From Gnetum montanum (lineage: Eukaryota > Streptophyta > Gnetopsida > Gnetales > Gnetaceae), in contig MNCI01003327.1 of the NCBI GenBank assembly GCA_015680685.1, positions 82,200-146,199 of the forward strand: a stretch of DNA of 64,000 nucleotides, given 5' to 3'. The notes under the pieces were generated by a model. The model was not told where the DNA came from. It saw only the letters and a list, made by a program, of their open reading frames with translations, and did not search any database. Of this stretch, positions 11,716 through 24,290 are shown piece after piece; the first letter of the stretch is position 1, and each line of letters starts with the position of its first letter. The position numbers and the translations under genes are program-made.

Positions 11716-12650
11716 TACACCTAAAACTTCCTCGAATAGGAACACCAACATGGGCCACACCTGTACATTCGAAAAAAAAGACCCTGCTCAATACACACCC
11801 TTGCCCATGAAACCTTTAGAATTTCTCGATTAGCTTCGAAAGGCCAGGCTAATCAAACATAAGCAAATGTCTCCCACGGCCTCTCAAAAACATGATCAAT
11901 TCTATGAGTTGACCAAGAACCCAACCTTAGCAACACCTAATGAACCTCCCATTCCAAGGGGCTTTAGATTGGATAGGTTTTGCGAGTATCACCAATGACC
12001 TGGTCATGGAACTGATTACTGTTTCACCTTTAAACAAAATATACAATGCATGATTGATAGGGGCGAGGTGGTATTCGATGAGGCAAACCTAGTAAGATCC
12101 CAAAACCAACCCATGGGAGTCTACAAGGATACTCTCAACACCAATGATGCATCATATGTAATTAATACTATCCATGTAGAAAGTAGACAACACATCTTGC
12201 GAAAACCTTTCATAATCCGTAGGCCTTTAGAAAACACACCTACCCCAACATCTCATCAAACCCCTTTCATCACGCACACATCCACTACACCACTAAAGCT
12301 GTTCGTCATCTGTGTACCTTCTTCTGTTGCAACAACAACCACACCTTCTAAAACCTAACCCATTCCCTTTGTAATTCAGGTGCCAAAACACCTTGACACA
12401 CAACCCACCTTCGTTCCCCCACGACCTTTGCAAGAACATCTTGATGATAGACTAACAAGAGAGTGCCTAGAAAGAGAAAACCATTAGTACAAATTGGGAC
12501 CACCAAAGCCTACACCGCTAAATGCTGTTCCTATGGGTCCGTCTATCAATGATCCTAGTATGAGCCATCAAAACAAGGATAATGTCATGGATTATGTCCC
12601 AAACCCAACATCCTCAGTCACTAATGCAAAAACACCTCCACAAGAAATAT
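11716..12650 (+). pseudogene. GyB gag, C-terminal part with zinc-knuckle-like motif
   Basis: Continuation of gag after the solo LTR. A Cys/His cluster around 11,970-12,030 reads FCEYHQ, stop, PGHGTDYCF, matching GyC at 23,310-23,350 (FCNYHQRNGHGMDYSF). This is the nucleic-acid-binding element typical of Tat gag. Proline-rich sequence follows (12,200-12,540), then a region leading into protease. Stops are present, for example TGA in the Cys/His cluster. The longest open stretch is 102 codons at 12,050-12,358. Confidence 0.75.
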
Positions 12651-12652
12651 GA

Positions 12653-13560
12653 ATGCTAGGCCAAATGGACCAAATCTCTGCAAACAAGAATGTCCCAAAT
12701 GGTAAAGATCTAGCAAGTGTGTTAACCCATGTTACACAAGCCTTAAAACAAAAGAATACTTCTCTAAGTCTATACAACCTAGTAATGACTTCATCTATAC
12801 ATCCGGAAGCTCTTGTACAGATGCTGACTTCGATCCTTGTTAGTGAGGACCTTCCTGCAAATGAACCATCCATTTATGTAGTATTGTCCCCACAACTTCA
12901 AGAATCAAAGGCCACATCCCTAGAGTTTCGTGCTAAATACATTAAGCTAGATGAGAAAATAGGGGAAGTTACCACTACCCCTATGTTCATAATGATACAG
13001 GTTAATCATTTCAAGATACGTAGGGTGCATGTTGATGACAGCGCGATAACAAACGTAATACCTTTTCCTGTCATCGAAAAATTGGGGCTTACTGAACAAA
13101 TACAGCCCACGACAACCTCTTTCTTGAAATCCTTCAGTGGTTCCTATGTTGGGGTGAAAGTTATGGTCACCTTAGATTTCATAGTAGGAAACCAATTCCC
13201 CACATCAGCTGAATTCATAGTGGTTGATGAAATGCCAGGGTTTAATATGATCCTAGGACATCCCTAGCTAGCTCAACTTAAAGCCGTATCCTCACCAATC
13301 CACTAGGAGATCCACTTATCTTACGAGGGTGGTGAAATCATCATACATGGGGACACAACGATATCGATCGCTTCCTCACACCCTGAGGTAAGTCAAGAGT
13401 CAAAAATCAAGTTCGTTGAGCCTAAGCATGAAACTGTGAACATACATCAAGATATCAACCCAACGTTAACTCACAACCCTACTAGGACTGAAGAAACACA
13501 AGAGGACGCAAACATAGGAGCCATTCCTATTGATGTCTCTTGGTCATAATTACCCTTTGA
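12653..13560 (+). pseudogene. GyB aspartic protease region
   Basis: Processes the gag-pol polyprotein. A 204-codon open frame (12,653-13,267) reaches the protease core. VHVDDSAITNVIPFPVIEKL corresponds to the GyC segment HVDNGAATNVV, where retropepsins have Asp-Ser/Thr-Gly; here the triad is altered, so activity is doubtful. Further on, DEMPGFNMILGHP is the conserved flap/C-terminal ILG motif (GyC: FNLILGRPWLAQL). The frame then meets TAG at 13,265. A tail matching GyC 25,225-25,330 (LPFDITDKGEGEYKI) ends near 13,600. Confidence 0.8.
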
Positions 13561-13660
13561 TATCACTGATAAAGGGGAAGGTGAGTATAAAATCATACCT
13601 ACATGCCCAAACCCACGCGTTAAGCTACAAAAGATCAAGAGGCAACTCAACAACTACAAC

Positions 13661-13985
13661 AAAATCACCACATGTCCAAAATGACATTAAACTACCACAT
13701 GTCCGAAATGAAGTTAAACTACCACATGTCCAAAATGACGTTAAACTACTAATCTTCTAGTATGACGTTAAACTGCCAATGAACGTCCACAATGACATTA
13801 AACTAGCCATGGTCAGAAATGGCCGGTTCCTTTTAAAAGCTTTCTAAAACTATTATTTCTTTTGACCCACCATGGCATAAAACTGGCAATCTTTCTTTCC
13901 TTAGCAACAAAGGAAACAGTCCACCATGACTTTAAACTTATGTGAATAGCTCGAAATGGCTTTAAACTAGGATTCAGTACATTAC
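13661..13985 (+). repeat. Array of TCCGAAATGACGTTAAACTACCAC units (GyB, after protease)
   Basis: Four to five close copies of a 23- to 26-base unit with core ATGACGTTAAACTACCACATG at 13,663-13,760, then weaker copies (GGCTTTAAACTA, GACATTAAACTAG) to about 13,985. The same core recurs after GyC protease (25,345-25,625), before GyB RT (32,355-32,445) and after integrase (35,800-36,245). Noncoding. Confidence 0.75.
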
Positions 13986-14330
13986 AAGTTTACAAACATT
14001 CACTATATTATGTCAAATTCTTGTTCAAATGATACAAGTTACAGCCTTAATTTATGACTTCAATGTTACTTTCCCATTTTACAAGTATTGATTCACATTT
14101 CATTCCTCCATTTTACAATTAGTTATATGCATATGTTCACTATAATACTTGAAAAGGAAAATAAAAAGAGAAAACGAAAAAAAATAATGATGAGTCAATA
14201 TGGTAGTAAAATTCCAACACATTATGCCATAACTAGGTCCATGTTATTATATTTTTCAACCATACATTTCCATAAAAAATCCAAAAAACCTCAAAAACAT
14301 TTAGTGGCTAAAATCTCATTAACGATAAGC

Positions 14331-17300
14331 TCATAGAGGGGGTTGCTCCCCAAGATCCTCATCATCATCCTCTCTCACTCCACTAGGGCCATCTCCATCA
14401 TTAACATGTCCCTATAGCAGAAAACGGAAAACAAAACAAAATAGATAAGAGTAGTAAAAGCAAATCATAGACACAGAAATCAGAAAAACGGTAACACTAA
14501 CAATGAAAACAATAAAATCATAAAAAAAATTCCACAATAAAATAATCACAAATGAGGAAGGCCTTAAGTTAGTCTCCAAATACCATAGGATTTCCTTCTC
14601 AGGCATATTTTCCCAATCCTCCTCCAAGCGAAGATCAATACCAGTATGTGTTTTGCCCTTGTCCACTGAAGTCTAGGTGGGACGCTCAAGAGAAAACATT
14701 CTTGTTGAAGCCTTCCCAAAGGAGGTGGTAATGGTTCTCTCTGGAGATCCCTCCACCTCGGTGCACTCAACGAACCTATCATAAGAAGGTTGAAAACCTA
14801 ACCCATCAATGAACATCTCCGCCCGGTGACGTTCAACTAACTCCTCCTTCAACCATTTCTTATACTGATGCTTGTGGTCCTTTTGGTCTTGGCCCCATTT
14901 TTGTACTTTTGCAGTAAAGGACTTTCAATCGTGACACTTTCTATTCAACAAATCTATCTGCACTTTTTTCTCTGCTAAGTCCCACGTCACCTACACTTTG
15001 CTGTTTAAAACCATCCAGTAATGTTCATAGGTAATTTCAGATGTGCACCAAGTGCTATTACCAGATAGTCGAGCAGCAGCAAGATCGTAACGGGACTAGA
15101 GATCCCCGATCTTCTCTTTCTCCTTTGCCAGTGCTTCTTTCAATGAATGCACCTCATCCCATAAGTACTCAACTAAACATCTACAAGTCCAAAGCAACTT
15201 CGCATTCTATATGACACAACCAAAAACTACATGATACACATTCCTGGGGAATTGCTCAATATTCCCTGGCAATTCAGGGAGACTATCAATGTGAGTAACT
15301 TCAGAGGGATCCCACTGAAGCTTGGAACCTGTAGTTGTAAGTACCGCACATATGAATCAACTATAATCAATGAATACAAAGAAATATAATAGACCCAAAT
15401 GCTTAGAGTAATACATAAAACACACATACCTAGTTCTGGATGGGCTTCTTTTAAGCGAGTAAACACATCATTAACGATGCCTTTAACAAAGTCTATCTTA
15501 CTAGGCATCTCATGCCATGGTCTTAGCTGGTCGGTTGGTGTGGAATGAATGGGAGAGGTCACTTCGATTGGAACTTGTGCTCTTGACACCTTTGCTCAAG
15601 ATGCATGTGCCTCAGAAGTCTCAACATCTACCTTTGATGCTAGAAAAAATCAAGATAATTAAAAACAACACACAAAAATTAAAGGGTACAAAGACATAGA
15701 TTACGCTAAAGGAACATACCAAAAAGCCCTTGGCTGTTTAGCTCGGGTGGATCACTAAGCTGCAAAGATCCATTGAAGAATCTATCAAGGACATCTCTTT
15801 CATCACTCGAATGGACACCTTTTTCATCATTGGGTTTCCTGAGTGCATCCAAGGCCTCTGCAAGATGCATCCCCATGAAGTTCATCACATCTTCCTCTTG
15901 CAAGGAAGGAGGTTCTTCAATCATTTCTTCTCTTTCCTGTGCCTCTTCCTTAGGCCCTGTGATCACCACTTTAGGATCAACCATTGGGGCCAAAGTCTTC
16001 CTCTATCTCTCTGGACTCTCCTTTGATAACACCAACATTCTAATGTTAGTATGACATAGGGTACATATACATTCAACAAAAATATACATTAAAATGTAAC
16101 AATAAATAAATTAATAACAATAAAATAAAATACTTACCTTCCACTGGCAGTACAAACAAAATCTTCTTTGCACTTGGAAGTATTACATATGGAGCAGGCT
16201 CCCTTGGGCGTTCTTTCCTCTTTACCTTCATCTTGGACTTCCCAATAGTCTCACCAATGAAATGTACGATCCTTTTCACAGACGTGCGTAGCCCAAGTGG
16301 TTCCAACCCCAAACAATCATGGGAATGATGAGAACGGTTGGCTTCACCCCCACTAGTGATTGAAACTGACTCCTCAATATCTTTTGGTGGATCTTGGGAT
16401 CTAGTGGTGCTAAATAGGAGGTGAATTCAAGGACGGGATAGTTGCAAACAGTCCCTCAAAACATAGCGGTTATCATCATAAACAACTACGAACTCAGCGA
16501 ACCTACGTAAATACCTCGCAAAGAAAGCAAAGGTAAAATGAGATTTAGCATGGACGTTGGAACGTAACTTGATAATCTCCCCATGAAGACCAAATGCAAG
16601 AAATTGTGCCCAGTTGTAGCACCTTCCTATCTCTAAAATGACATGTATGACACGTGTGGTCTCGATCCCAAGGTTTCTCCCTTGAGAGAGAGATTTAGGA
16701 AATGCCTGTGCCTGAAAGAGAGGATATAGAAAATTCACTTCCATTGATCAGGTGTCGTCTTGAATAGCAAAACCTTTGCAACCCCGAGGCATGCCTAAGC
16801 ACTCCTCCAACTCTCTTATGACCTGGTCATCTTTTGCTACTTTTTCTATAGACATCATGGCACCATCCATGGGCACGCCAAAAAGATCAGAGAGAAATTT
16901 AGTGGTTAAGTGAAAAGATACCCTAACCCCTTGGGCCCCTATGCTAAAATGGAAAGCATCACCATTGAAAGAATCTACAATAATGACCATCTCAGTAGCT
17001 GGAATGTTAGGAGACAAAGTTGAAAACAAGTCCATCAGACCCACCCGGGTAAGGTGATTGATGGTTAGCTTAGGGGCTCCCTTCTGCAACCACTTTTGTG
17101 ACTGCTCCACCTCCCCAAACTTCATGAAAAGGGTGGCCTCAGTGTACCCCTTTATAATAGTGACTAGATGGCTACTATAAAGAGAAAACATAGAGCAAAA
17201 AGTTAAAAACATAGTACAAGATAAGGCAACAAAAGAAAAGAAAATGGAAACTAGAGCATGGTCATTTACCATCAGTAAATGGTGTAGGTGGGATAGGTGT

Positions 17301-18060
17301 AGGATCAATTCCTTGAGGGAAGGTTGGCCCATTAGAAGACCATTCCCCATGTAACCAACCAAAAACCTGACAATACTTAAGGGCTCTCGAAAACTGCCTA
17401 TGGTAGTCAACAAGAGCCACCTTAGTCTAGTCGAAAATCATAACATGAAGAATGGGGCCCACCATGAAAGTCTCTAGCGTCATGCTTGCTAAAGCAAGCC
17501 TGCCATCATCATCATGTATCCCATGTTCATCAAAGTGGGGCCTACATAGGAAAAATAACATTTGCATTTAGATGATGACATGAAATTTTAAAAGGGATCA
17601 AAATTAAACAAGACACAAAGGACCGTACTTGTACACTCTATATACCATCTTAGGAAAGTTTTAAAATAGAGTGTGTACAGGAAGGGCTAGGAAAAGTGTG
17701 TTGCTGCTGTTATAATGACTACATGTAGGAAGCTCCCACACATGAGTCAAAGGATGTGTAGATCTAGGGTCCTTAGCAAAGCCTCTCAAAACCCTGGAAA
17801 GTCCCTCATCGATATCCCAGGCAACGCTGTCTTGATGATGTCATGAGCTAACTACTTGCTTAGATGAGACCATATAACCACACTAAAATGTTGCAAGACG
17901 AAGACAAAAATGAACTAACATCGGGGCGAAACCATATCACATGGGGCCCGATGCACATGTCATAGGGAGGTGCATCCGATCCAAAGGGGCCAAACCAAGC
18001 AAGAACCCCAACAAGCTCAACCACTAGAAGAGAAGGTTTAGGTCCCCTACACACAGCCAA
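14331..18060 (-). pseudogene. Antisense spliced gene of GyB (plant-transposon-domain-like)
   Basis: A minus-strand gene of several exons lying between protease and RT of the sense element. From the right: a possible first exon (18,060-17,860), exons near 17,540-17,280, the domain exon 17,150-16,750, then 16,744-16,390, 16,312-16,140, 15,993-15,716, 15,590-15,425 and a last exon ending at the stop 14,331. Minus-strand donors such as GTAAGT (16,138), GTATGTTCC (about 15,720) and GTATGTG (about 15,430) separate the pieces. Nearly every exon has a counterpart in GyC (25,878-29,350), with shared blocks NWAQFL, SHFTFAF and GPSG near the C-terminus. The central part resembles the 'putative plant transposon protein' domain (FHLTTKFLSDLFGVPMDG). 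Stops show decay. Function is unknown. Confidence 0.7.
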
Positions 18061-18344
18061 CCCAATGCCAGAAATATTAGGTAAGTGAAAAATTGTAGTA
18101 TTAACAATAGATCAAAACCACATGGGCCAAGAAATCACATAAACAAACACTTGGAATGCACCGCTTCACTCCATGAGACAAGAACACCAATATCTATTTA
18201 GTGTATCTGACGCTCATTGGGGCACATTGGAATCCATGATGCAATAAACCCACATAAAAATGCAAAACTTAAACACACTCAAAAACTAGATAAACAATAT
18301 AAACATGAAACTAGCAAATAATAGGCACATCTTCATATTCCAAG
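18061..18344. other. GyB spacer upstream of the antisense gene
   Basis: AT-rich sequence with no ORF or motif, between the possible first antisense exon and the GTCACGCTG block. It may hold the antisense promoter, but I see no clear TATA box on the minus strand. Confidence 0.4.
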
Positions 18345-19200
18345 TCATGTTAGTCCTTCCCACCGGCAAGTCATGTTGGGCCTTCTCACCAGCAAGTCAC
18401 GCTGGGCCTTTATCCCCAAGTCCCCAACACTCAAGTTAACATTCTAGCTCATGCCGAAATCTGTAACTTAATGTTCATGTTGCCAAAACCTAGAAATCAT
18501 GCAGCTGCCAGCCTTCCAACAAAGTCAAACTAACCAATTCCTACCCTTCAAAGATCCAAAAAAAAAATCACAAGTCACGCTGCCCTAGGCTAAAAATCGA
18601 AAAATTCACAAGTCATGCTGCCCAAGGATTGAAAACTGAAAATTTATAAGTCACATTGCCCAAGGACTGAAAATTGAAAATTTACAAGTCACGTTGCCCT
18701 GGGCAAAAAATTAAAAATTACAAGTCACACTGGGCTCCCCAAAAATTCAAAAATGAGTAGTCACGCTGCCCCTGTGAAATTGAAAATTTACAATCATACT
18801 AGCCACTCTTGCCCCTCTAAAATCCAAAATTCCTGCAGTCACACTACCCTTCCAAAAATTAAATTGGCAGTCATGCTGAAAATTTGCAGCTCACACTACC
18901 GAGGAAGGCAATAGACCAAAAATTTGCAGGACATTCATGCTGCCAGGGAAGCTGAAAGTCACAATTGAGCTTAAAACCTTGCTACCTTGGGTAGGCTCAG
19001 AAATTACAAGTCACACCACCCTACCCAGGGGCCAGAATTTTATAAGCCATGTTGCTCTCTAAAATTGAAAATTTTTTCCCAAAAATTCAAAGTCACATTG
19101 TTCATTCCTGTCCCAAAATCCAAAAAAAAATCGCAACACTACCCTGAAAAATTACAAGTCACGTTGCTCTAAAAAAAATCAAAAATTTCTACAGAACAAA
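18345..19200 (+). repeat. GyB internal array of AAGTCACGCTGCC motifs
   Basis: More than a dozen copies of (A)AGTCA(C/T)(G/A)(C/T)TG, spaced irregularly at 25-70 bases and often followed by CC(C/T). The core equals that of the LTR and leader arrays of the same element. No coding sequence. It lies on the upstream side of the antisense gene. Confidence 0.65.
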
Positions 19201-19560
19201 GAAATCCAAAGTTCACATTGGCTTTCCCCAAAATTCATGCCAAGAAAGCCCAAAACCTTGCAACTAGAACGCCGAAATTTTGTTGCAAGGAAACCAAAAA
19301 CCCAACCCATGCACTCACGCCCTGAACTTATATTCACCCAAAATCACAATCTCAAAAACCCCAAGAAAATCATAGCTCAAAGATTCCAAGATTACAACCA
19401 CAAAATATTACCCTAGGTAACGCTGCTAGAGGAAAACAGGGAAGAAACAAACTTACCCCTGCAAAGCCTTCTTCCACGTTGGAATCCTTGCTTGGGGAAG
19501 ATGTTGGAGAAGCTTTTCACTCTCCTCTATGAACACCAGATCTACCTGCCTCTTCCCCTT
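19201..19560. other. GyB intervening sequence before GyC insertion
   Basis: No ORF. The last five bases, CCCTT (19,556-19,560), are the target site duplicated on insertion of GyC. Confidence 0.5.
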
Positions 19561-20655
19561 TGAAACATCACAAAATTCCGAGCTTGGTACTTCTCCAGCA
19601 AGAAGCGGGTCCCTGGGACCCACGGACAACCACGGCTACATTTGGTATCACACATTACAACTTTAGGGATCAAAATGATTAATTTTCACTAGGTATCCAA
19701 TACCAGCATATATGCCTGACGTCCACAGCGTATACGCCCAGCGTAGACATCCAACTTACACGCCAATGTACACACTTCACATGTACGCTCGGCGGGTACG
19801 GCAAATTTTTACCCTCGGCATGGAATCTCCAAAGACAGAATGAAAATAGCACTGAAGAGCAAGAATTGAAGCAAGTCGGCAACCATCAGCGTATATGCCT
19901 AGCATCCATAGCATCTACGTCCAGCACATCCAGCATATATGCCCAGAGTCTACGCCCACTTGATACAGCATATACGCTCAGCGTATACACTCAACACATG
20001 TAATATATTGTATATTTGTAAACTTTATGCACCCGATCAATGAGCCACATGTCTCCCAACCCGAGTCTAGCGTAACAACTGGTATAAAAACCCCACTTTT
20101 CCACTTGCATTAGGATGGTTGGCAAAAATCCCAGAGCAAACCAGAGAACATTTACACTGCGCACCAGAGCTAAAAACCCTTTTACACTGGATAGTCCTGT
20201 ACGCTGGGCACACAGTCTCTACGCTCCGCCTATAGTGCAAACCAGCCAAGTCATCCCTACATCCACCGGGGCTTTTCGTCCACCTTGTGTTCCATCACAA
20301 CTGCGTTAGATCGATGCACTGTACTTTCATTCTATAATATCATTGTTTACAGTTTACGCTAATTTCTTCCATGTGTTCTATTTATGCTCGTTTACACTTA
20401 CGCCCTGTTCGCATCTGTTACGCTGTTTACACTCTCGTTTACGCTCGTTACGCCATTTACGCATAACCCAGCATATAACACTTTGGCATACGTTCGGGGA
20501 AATCCTTGTCTGATCCGCGTGCAGACCACCCAAGGTACTCTACCTTCGTGCATTCCAGCTTGCCCTCAGGTGAAGGTAGGGTCTTCTGTGCGTGCCCGGT
20601 GATCCCACGGTCTCTGTTTTCTTTCAGCCGGAGACCGACGATTTCGGCGAGTACA
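19561..20655 (+). repeat. GyC 5' LTR
   Basis: Opens TGAAACATCACAAAATTCCG and closes GGCGAGTACA. The first 450 bases contain repeats of GCGTATACGCC(C/A)-type motifs, whose core GCGTATACGC is a perfect 10-base palindrome. A TATA box lies at 20,083. The 3' LTR at 30,837 is alike and carries one or two more motif copies, which explains its greater length. Confidence 0.9.
20083..20090 (+). promoter_or_regulatory. TATA box of GyC 5' LTR
   Basis: TATAAAAA after CTGG; the 3' LTR has the same box at 31,407-31,414. It sits just downstream of the palindrome array. Confidence 0.6.
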
Positions 20656-20660
20656 GAAAT

Positions 20661-20677
20661 TGGCACTAGAAGGAGGG
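20661..20677 (+). promoter_or_regulatory. GyC primer-binding site
   Basis: TGGCACTAGAAGGAGGG, starting six bases after the LTR. It differs from the GyB site by one base (A for G at position 5). The same host tRNA is implied for both elements. Confidence 0.6.
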
Positions 20678-20689
20678 ACTCCTAAAAAC

Positions 20690-21075
20690 CTTAGTCGTAA
20701 ACTTCCCAGTGTTTACGCTATCGAGCGTATACATCGTCGACCACACGCCGCTTCTTGCTGAAACCCTCCCAGTGTCTACATAGCCTGGTCTAAAAACTTA
20801 GCCTGCAAACTGTCCAACGTCTATGTTGTTCAGTGTTTACGCTGTCCCTGTTAAAACTTAACCAAAAAATCATACACTGCATTCTCTATGCTATGTCTTA
20901 TTTTACGTTGTACTCTATCTTACGCTGTGCCTTGTTTTACGCTCCATCCTGTTTTACACTGCACCCCGAAGCTGTATACGCTGCCTAGCGTATACGCTGC
21001 ACTTCTTACGCTGTATACGCTATCTACGCTGACGTTATACGTTGAACGTTGAAGCGTATATGCTGCACTTTGCCA
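20690..21075 (+). repeat. GyC leader array of GCGTATACGCTG motifs
   Basis: Irregular copies of TTTACGCTGT and GCGTATACGCTGC between the primer-binding site and gag. The palindromic core is the one used in the GyC LTR. No coding potential. Confidence 0.65.
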
Positions 21076-21145
21076 CTCAGTTTACGCTATACGAAGTACA
21101 CTAATTTCACTCCTCTACCCCGTGTCATACCCTCAACAGGTCATC

Positions 21146-24100
21146 ATGAACCCTGTAAACAACACCACTGCAACCATTCAAGTAACTGACGTCGTGGGCA
21201 CCATGGCTGTCCAACAGCCTATCGCACAACACCTGGGAATAAAACCCACAGCGGGGCCCCACCAGTCCCTAAGGTTGCAAGGGAGAGATCCGGCCTCTAA
21301 CATTATAACCCAGGATTAGTATAATTTCATATGTATTAAGATACAAGCTGGCCTGGTTGTAGACCAAGCTGAAATGGAGGTAAAGAGGCAGTTCGAACTC
21401 TTTTACAGGGGGGGACGCGAGTTCATCCCTTCCCCATATGACGTAATCCTTGTTTCGGAGCAGTATTCGGAGCTCATCACACGGCTCCTCCTACAAAGGA
21501 GCCACTCGTTGGATCAGCCTGTGCTAGATCCCCAACTAGAGGAACAGGACGAATTCGTTGCTCAATCTGAACAAGAGGATTCTTACCACACTCTCAGCCC
21601 GCAAGCACACGTTAACCGCATTTTTCATCCCGATACAGGGGAAATCATGCCCCTCGAGCATCTCAGGTTTACCCGGGCCCAAGCACCAGCACCAGAAACA
21701 TCAACACTAGTGCATATTCCTCCCTCGAGTGACCCCCAACCTAACCCCTTCCCTCTCGCAATCATCCCTGCTACAGCTGCAAGCTCATCCTCACAAGCAC
21801 CGCCCCCTAACGACGGCATGGGAGTGACATTCCCACCTCGAGTGATAAGGATGCCACACGTAATACCAAGCTCCACGTCCGTCCACTACATCCCTCACAT
21901 CCAAACGCACACAGCCCCCTTAGTCGTCATAACCCAACAAGGGGTCCCTACACACAATGCAGCTGGGTAATGATCAGCGATGGGTGTGCCGTCACACCAA
22001 TCCTCTCACCACAATGTGTCATCTCACACATTTCCACATGTTAACATTCCCCAAATATGACCACAACCACAGCAGCAACAACCCCCTGTATATAATGTAT
22101 CATCCTTAGCGCCACATGTTGTTCACCTTCCACAAACACAACCGCCGACCACGCAACTTTCGGCCTTTCAACCCACCATCCAACAGTCTAACCTGTACAA
22201 TATACCACAACCACAATTTGCCTTGTCACTGAGTACTCAAGACTAGGTAGATGCCAAGAAAATGATGCAAGAATTAACTGATGAGGTAAAATGCCTCAAA
22301 ACAGCTGCCGATGGGGAGTTGAAGGTAGTGGACTTCTACCAAGATGACCCCATCAGCTCTTCTATCCCACCCTTAACCTTGCCCAAAGGCGTCTCCTTAC
22401 CAACACTAACCAAATACAATGGTGAGATAGACCCCAACCCACACTTAATAACATTTAGGTTAGAATGTGCGCTACTCCAGGCATGGCCCCATGCCATTCG
22501 CCGAGTGTTCCCCATGTCCCTCAAGGGGAGAGCACTTGATTGGTATCGGGCTCTGCCAAGGAATTCCATCTTCTCCTTGGAAGACTTATTACACCAGTTT
22601 GTGACCAAGTTCAAGTACAACTTGAAACCCGAGGCCACACTGGACAACCTCATATAGGTCAAGCAAGCACCGCTTGAACCTGTACAGAAATTTATTCAGA
22701 GGTGGAGCGCCGCCCTCAACAAGTTGCATTAGCCGATCTCCCAGACATACTTGCTTACAATCCTGAAGGGAGCTATTAACGATTTCTTTAAATCCAAGCT
22801 ATATTACCTTAACACGCTTAATCTTAACCAGGCTTTTGTACAAATCAAGAATATAGAAGAAGTTGTCCAAAATAGCCACAACCCTGCATACTTAGCCTTC
22901 AAAAATCAACACACTAAAAAAGATAAAGAGAAGGCTAAGACAACCATAGCAGTAATATCAGGCGTTCCACAAGCAAACATGACACACCAAAATAAACCAC
23001 CTATAGCCCCTACTAACTACAATAAACCAATTCCCACAACCGCGTCGGAATCATCATCATCGTAAAACCCAACAACGAATTGTACGTGAAACTTCAAGAG
23101 GAAAGAACCCTCTCAATATACGCCTTTGCCAATGAGGCCCTCCCAGGTCTTTGATTAACTCCTGAAGGCTGGGTTGATGAAATATAAATAGTTATCCCCC
23201 ACGGCCATCCAGAGACATGACCAGTTCTATCAACTCGTTCAGAACCCAAGCTTAGCAACGCCGGATGAGCCTCCCGTACCCAAAGGCTTCAGAATGGATC
23301 GCTTTTGCAACTACCATCAACGAAACGGGCATGGTATGGATTACTCTTTTACCTTGAAGCAGGATATTCAGTGGATGATCGATGAAGGACAAATCACTTT
23401 TGATGAGGCCAACCCGGTCCAACCATAGAATCAAGCTATGGGGGTGTACAAAGATCCCCTGAACACCAAAGAGGCTCCATACGTCATCAATACAATCTAC
23501 CTTGATGATAAATCTGATACATCCAACATTAACACTGTCTATCCCCAATATAAATAGGAAACACCTAATAGGCCGTTCGTAGTTCAGATTCCTCCTGTTG
23601 TGTCCACGCCCACGCCTCAACCACCACGTGCCCCCCAGCAGCCATATGTCGTCCGAGTACCCTTGGTCGTACCCACACCTAACACCATGACACACGAAAA
23701 ACCATACGTGGTGCATGTCCCTCCCATCATTCCCTCAAATGCATCAACCCCTTCTACTCGGCTCGCCCCTTTCATAGTCCAAGTACCACCAACAATCGCA
23801 ACGGCAGAGGTCCAACCTCTGCCGAAACCAAGCTCATATGTCATTAGGATACCCAAAAATCCTAATGATTACCAAGCCCTCACCTCACAAACGCAAGGCA
23901 AACCCAGCCCATACGTCATTAGGGTACCTGGCCAGCCTTCCACTCAACCACACTTGACTGTCCAACCACCACCTCGCCCGTCTCCATACGTGGTAAGAAT
24001 CCCAGGGTAGCCTGAATCTCCAAGACCAATCCCACCTCCACGCCACACACGAGAAAGCCTAGTAGACAGGCTTACACATGAACGTATGGAGAAGGAACAC

Positions 24101-24290
24101 CAACGACTAGCCATGGGGCCACCTAAGCCCACTCCGCTTAATGCCATACCCATGACACCACCTAACAACCAGCTAAACGTAGGCAACGAGGGTGAACCGT
24201 CGAAAAAACATGAACCATCTAAAACAACAGCACTGGGCAAACATGACAAATCACCGAAACATGAAATAAAACTGTTGGGCCCAATGGACC
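21146..24290 (+). pseudogene. GyC gag polyprotein
   Basis: Capsid/nucleocapsid precursor. The ATG at 21,146 opens a frame running to protease with only a few stops: TAG at about 21,317, 21,968, 22,245, 22,655, 22,730, 23,140, 23,425, 23,556 and 24,007. Most fall where Gln or another C-starting codon is expected. The capsid core at 22,330-22,850 includes LPKGVSLPTLTKYNGE and LLHQFVTKFKYNLKPEATLD. The Cys/His cluster at 23,310-23,350 reads FCNYHQRNGHGMDYSF, with the last Cys replaced by Ser. A proline-rich tail (23,580-24,010) repeats P(S/Y)(P/S)YV(V/I)R(V/I)P at least six times. Confidence 0.85.

Noticed and set aside
21146-24290. TAG read as an amino acid (changed genetic code)
   Set aside because: The SCPL exons and antisense exons need no recoding, TAG is confined to decayed elements, and deamination explains it.
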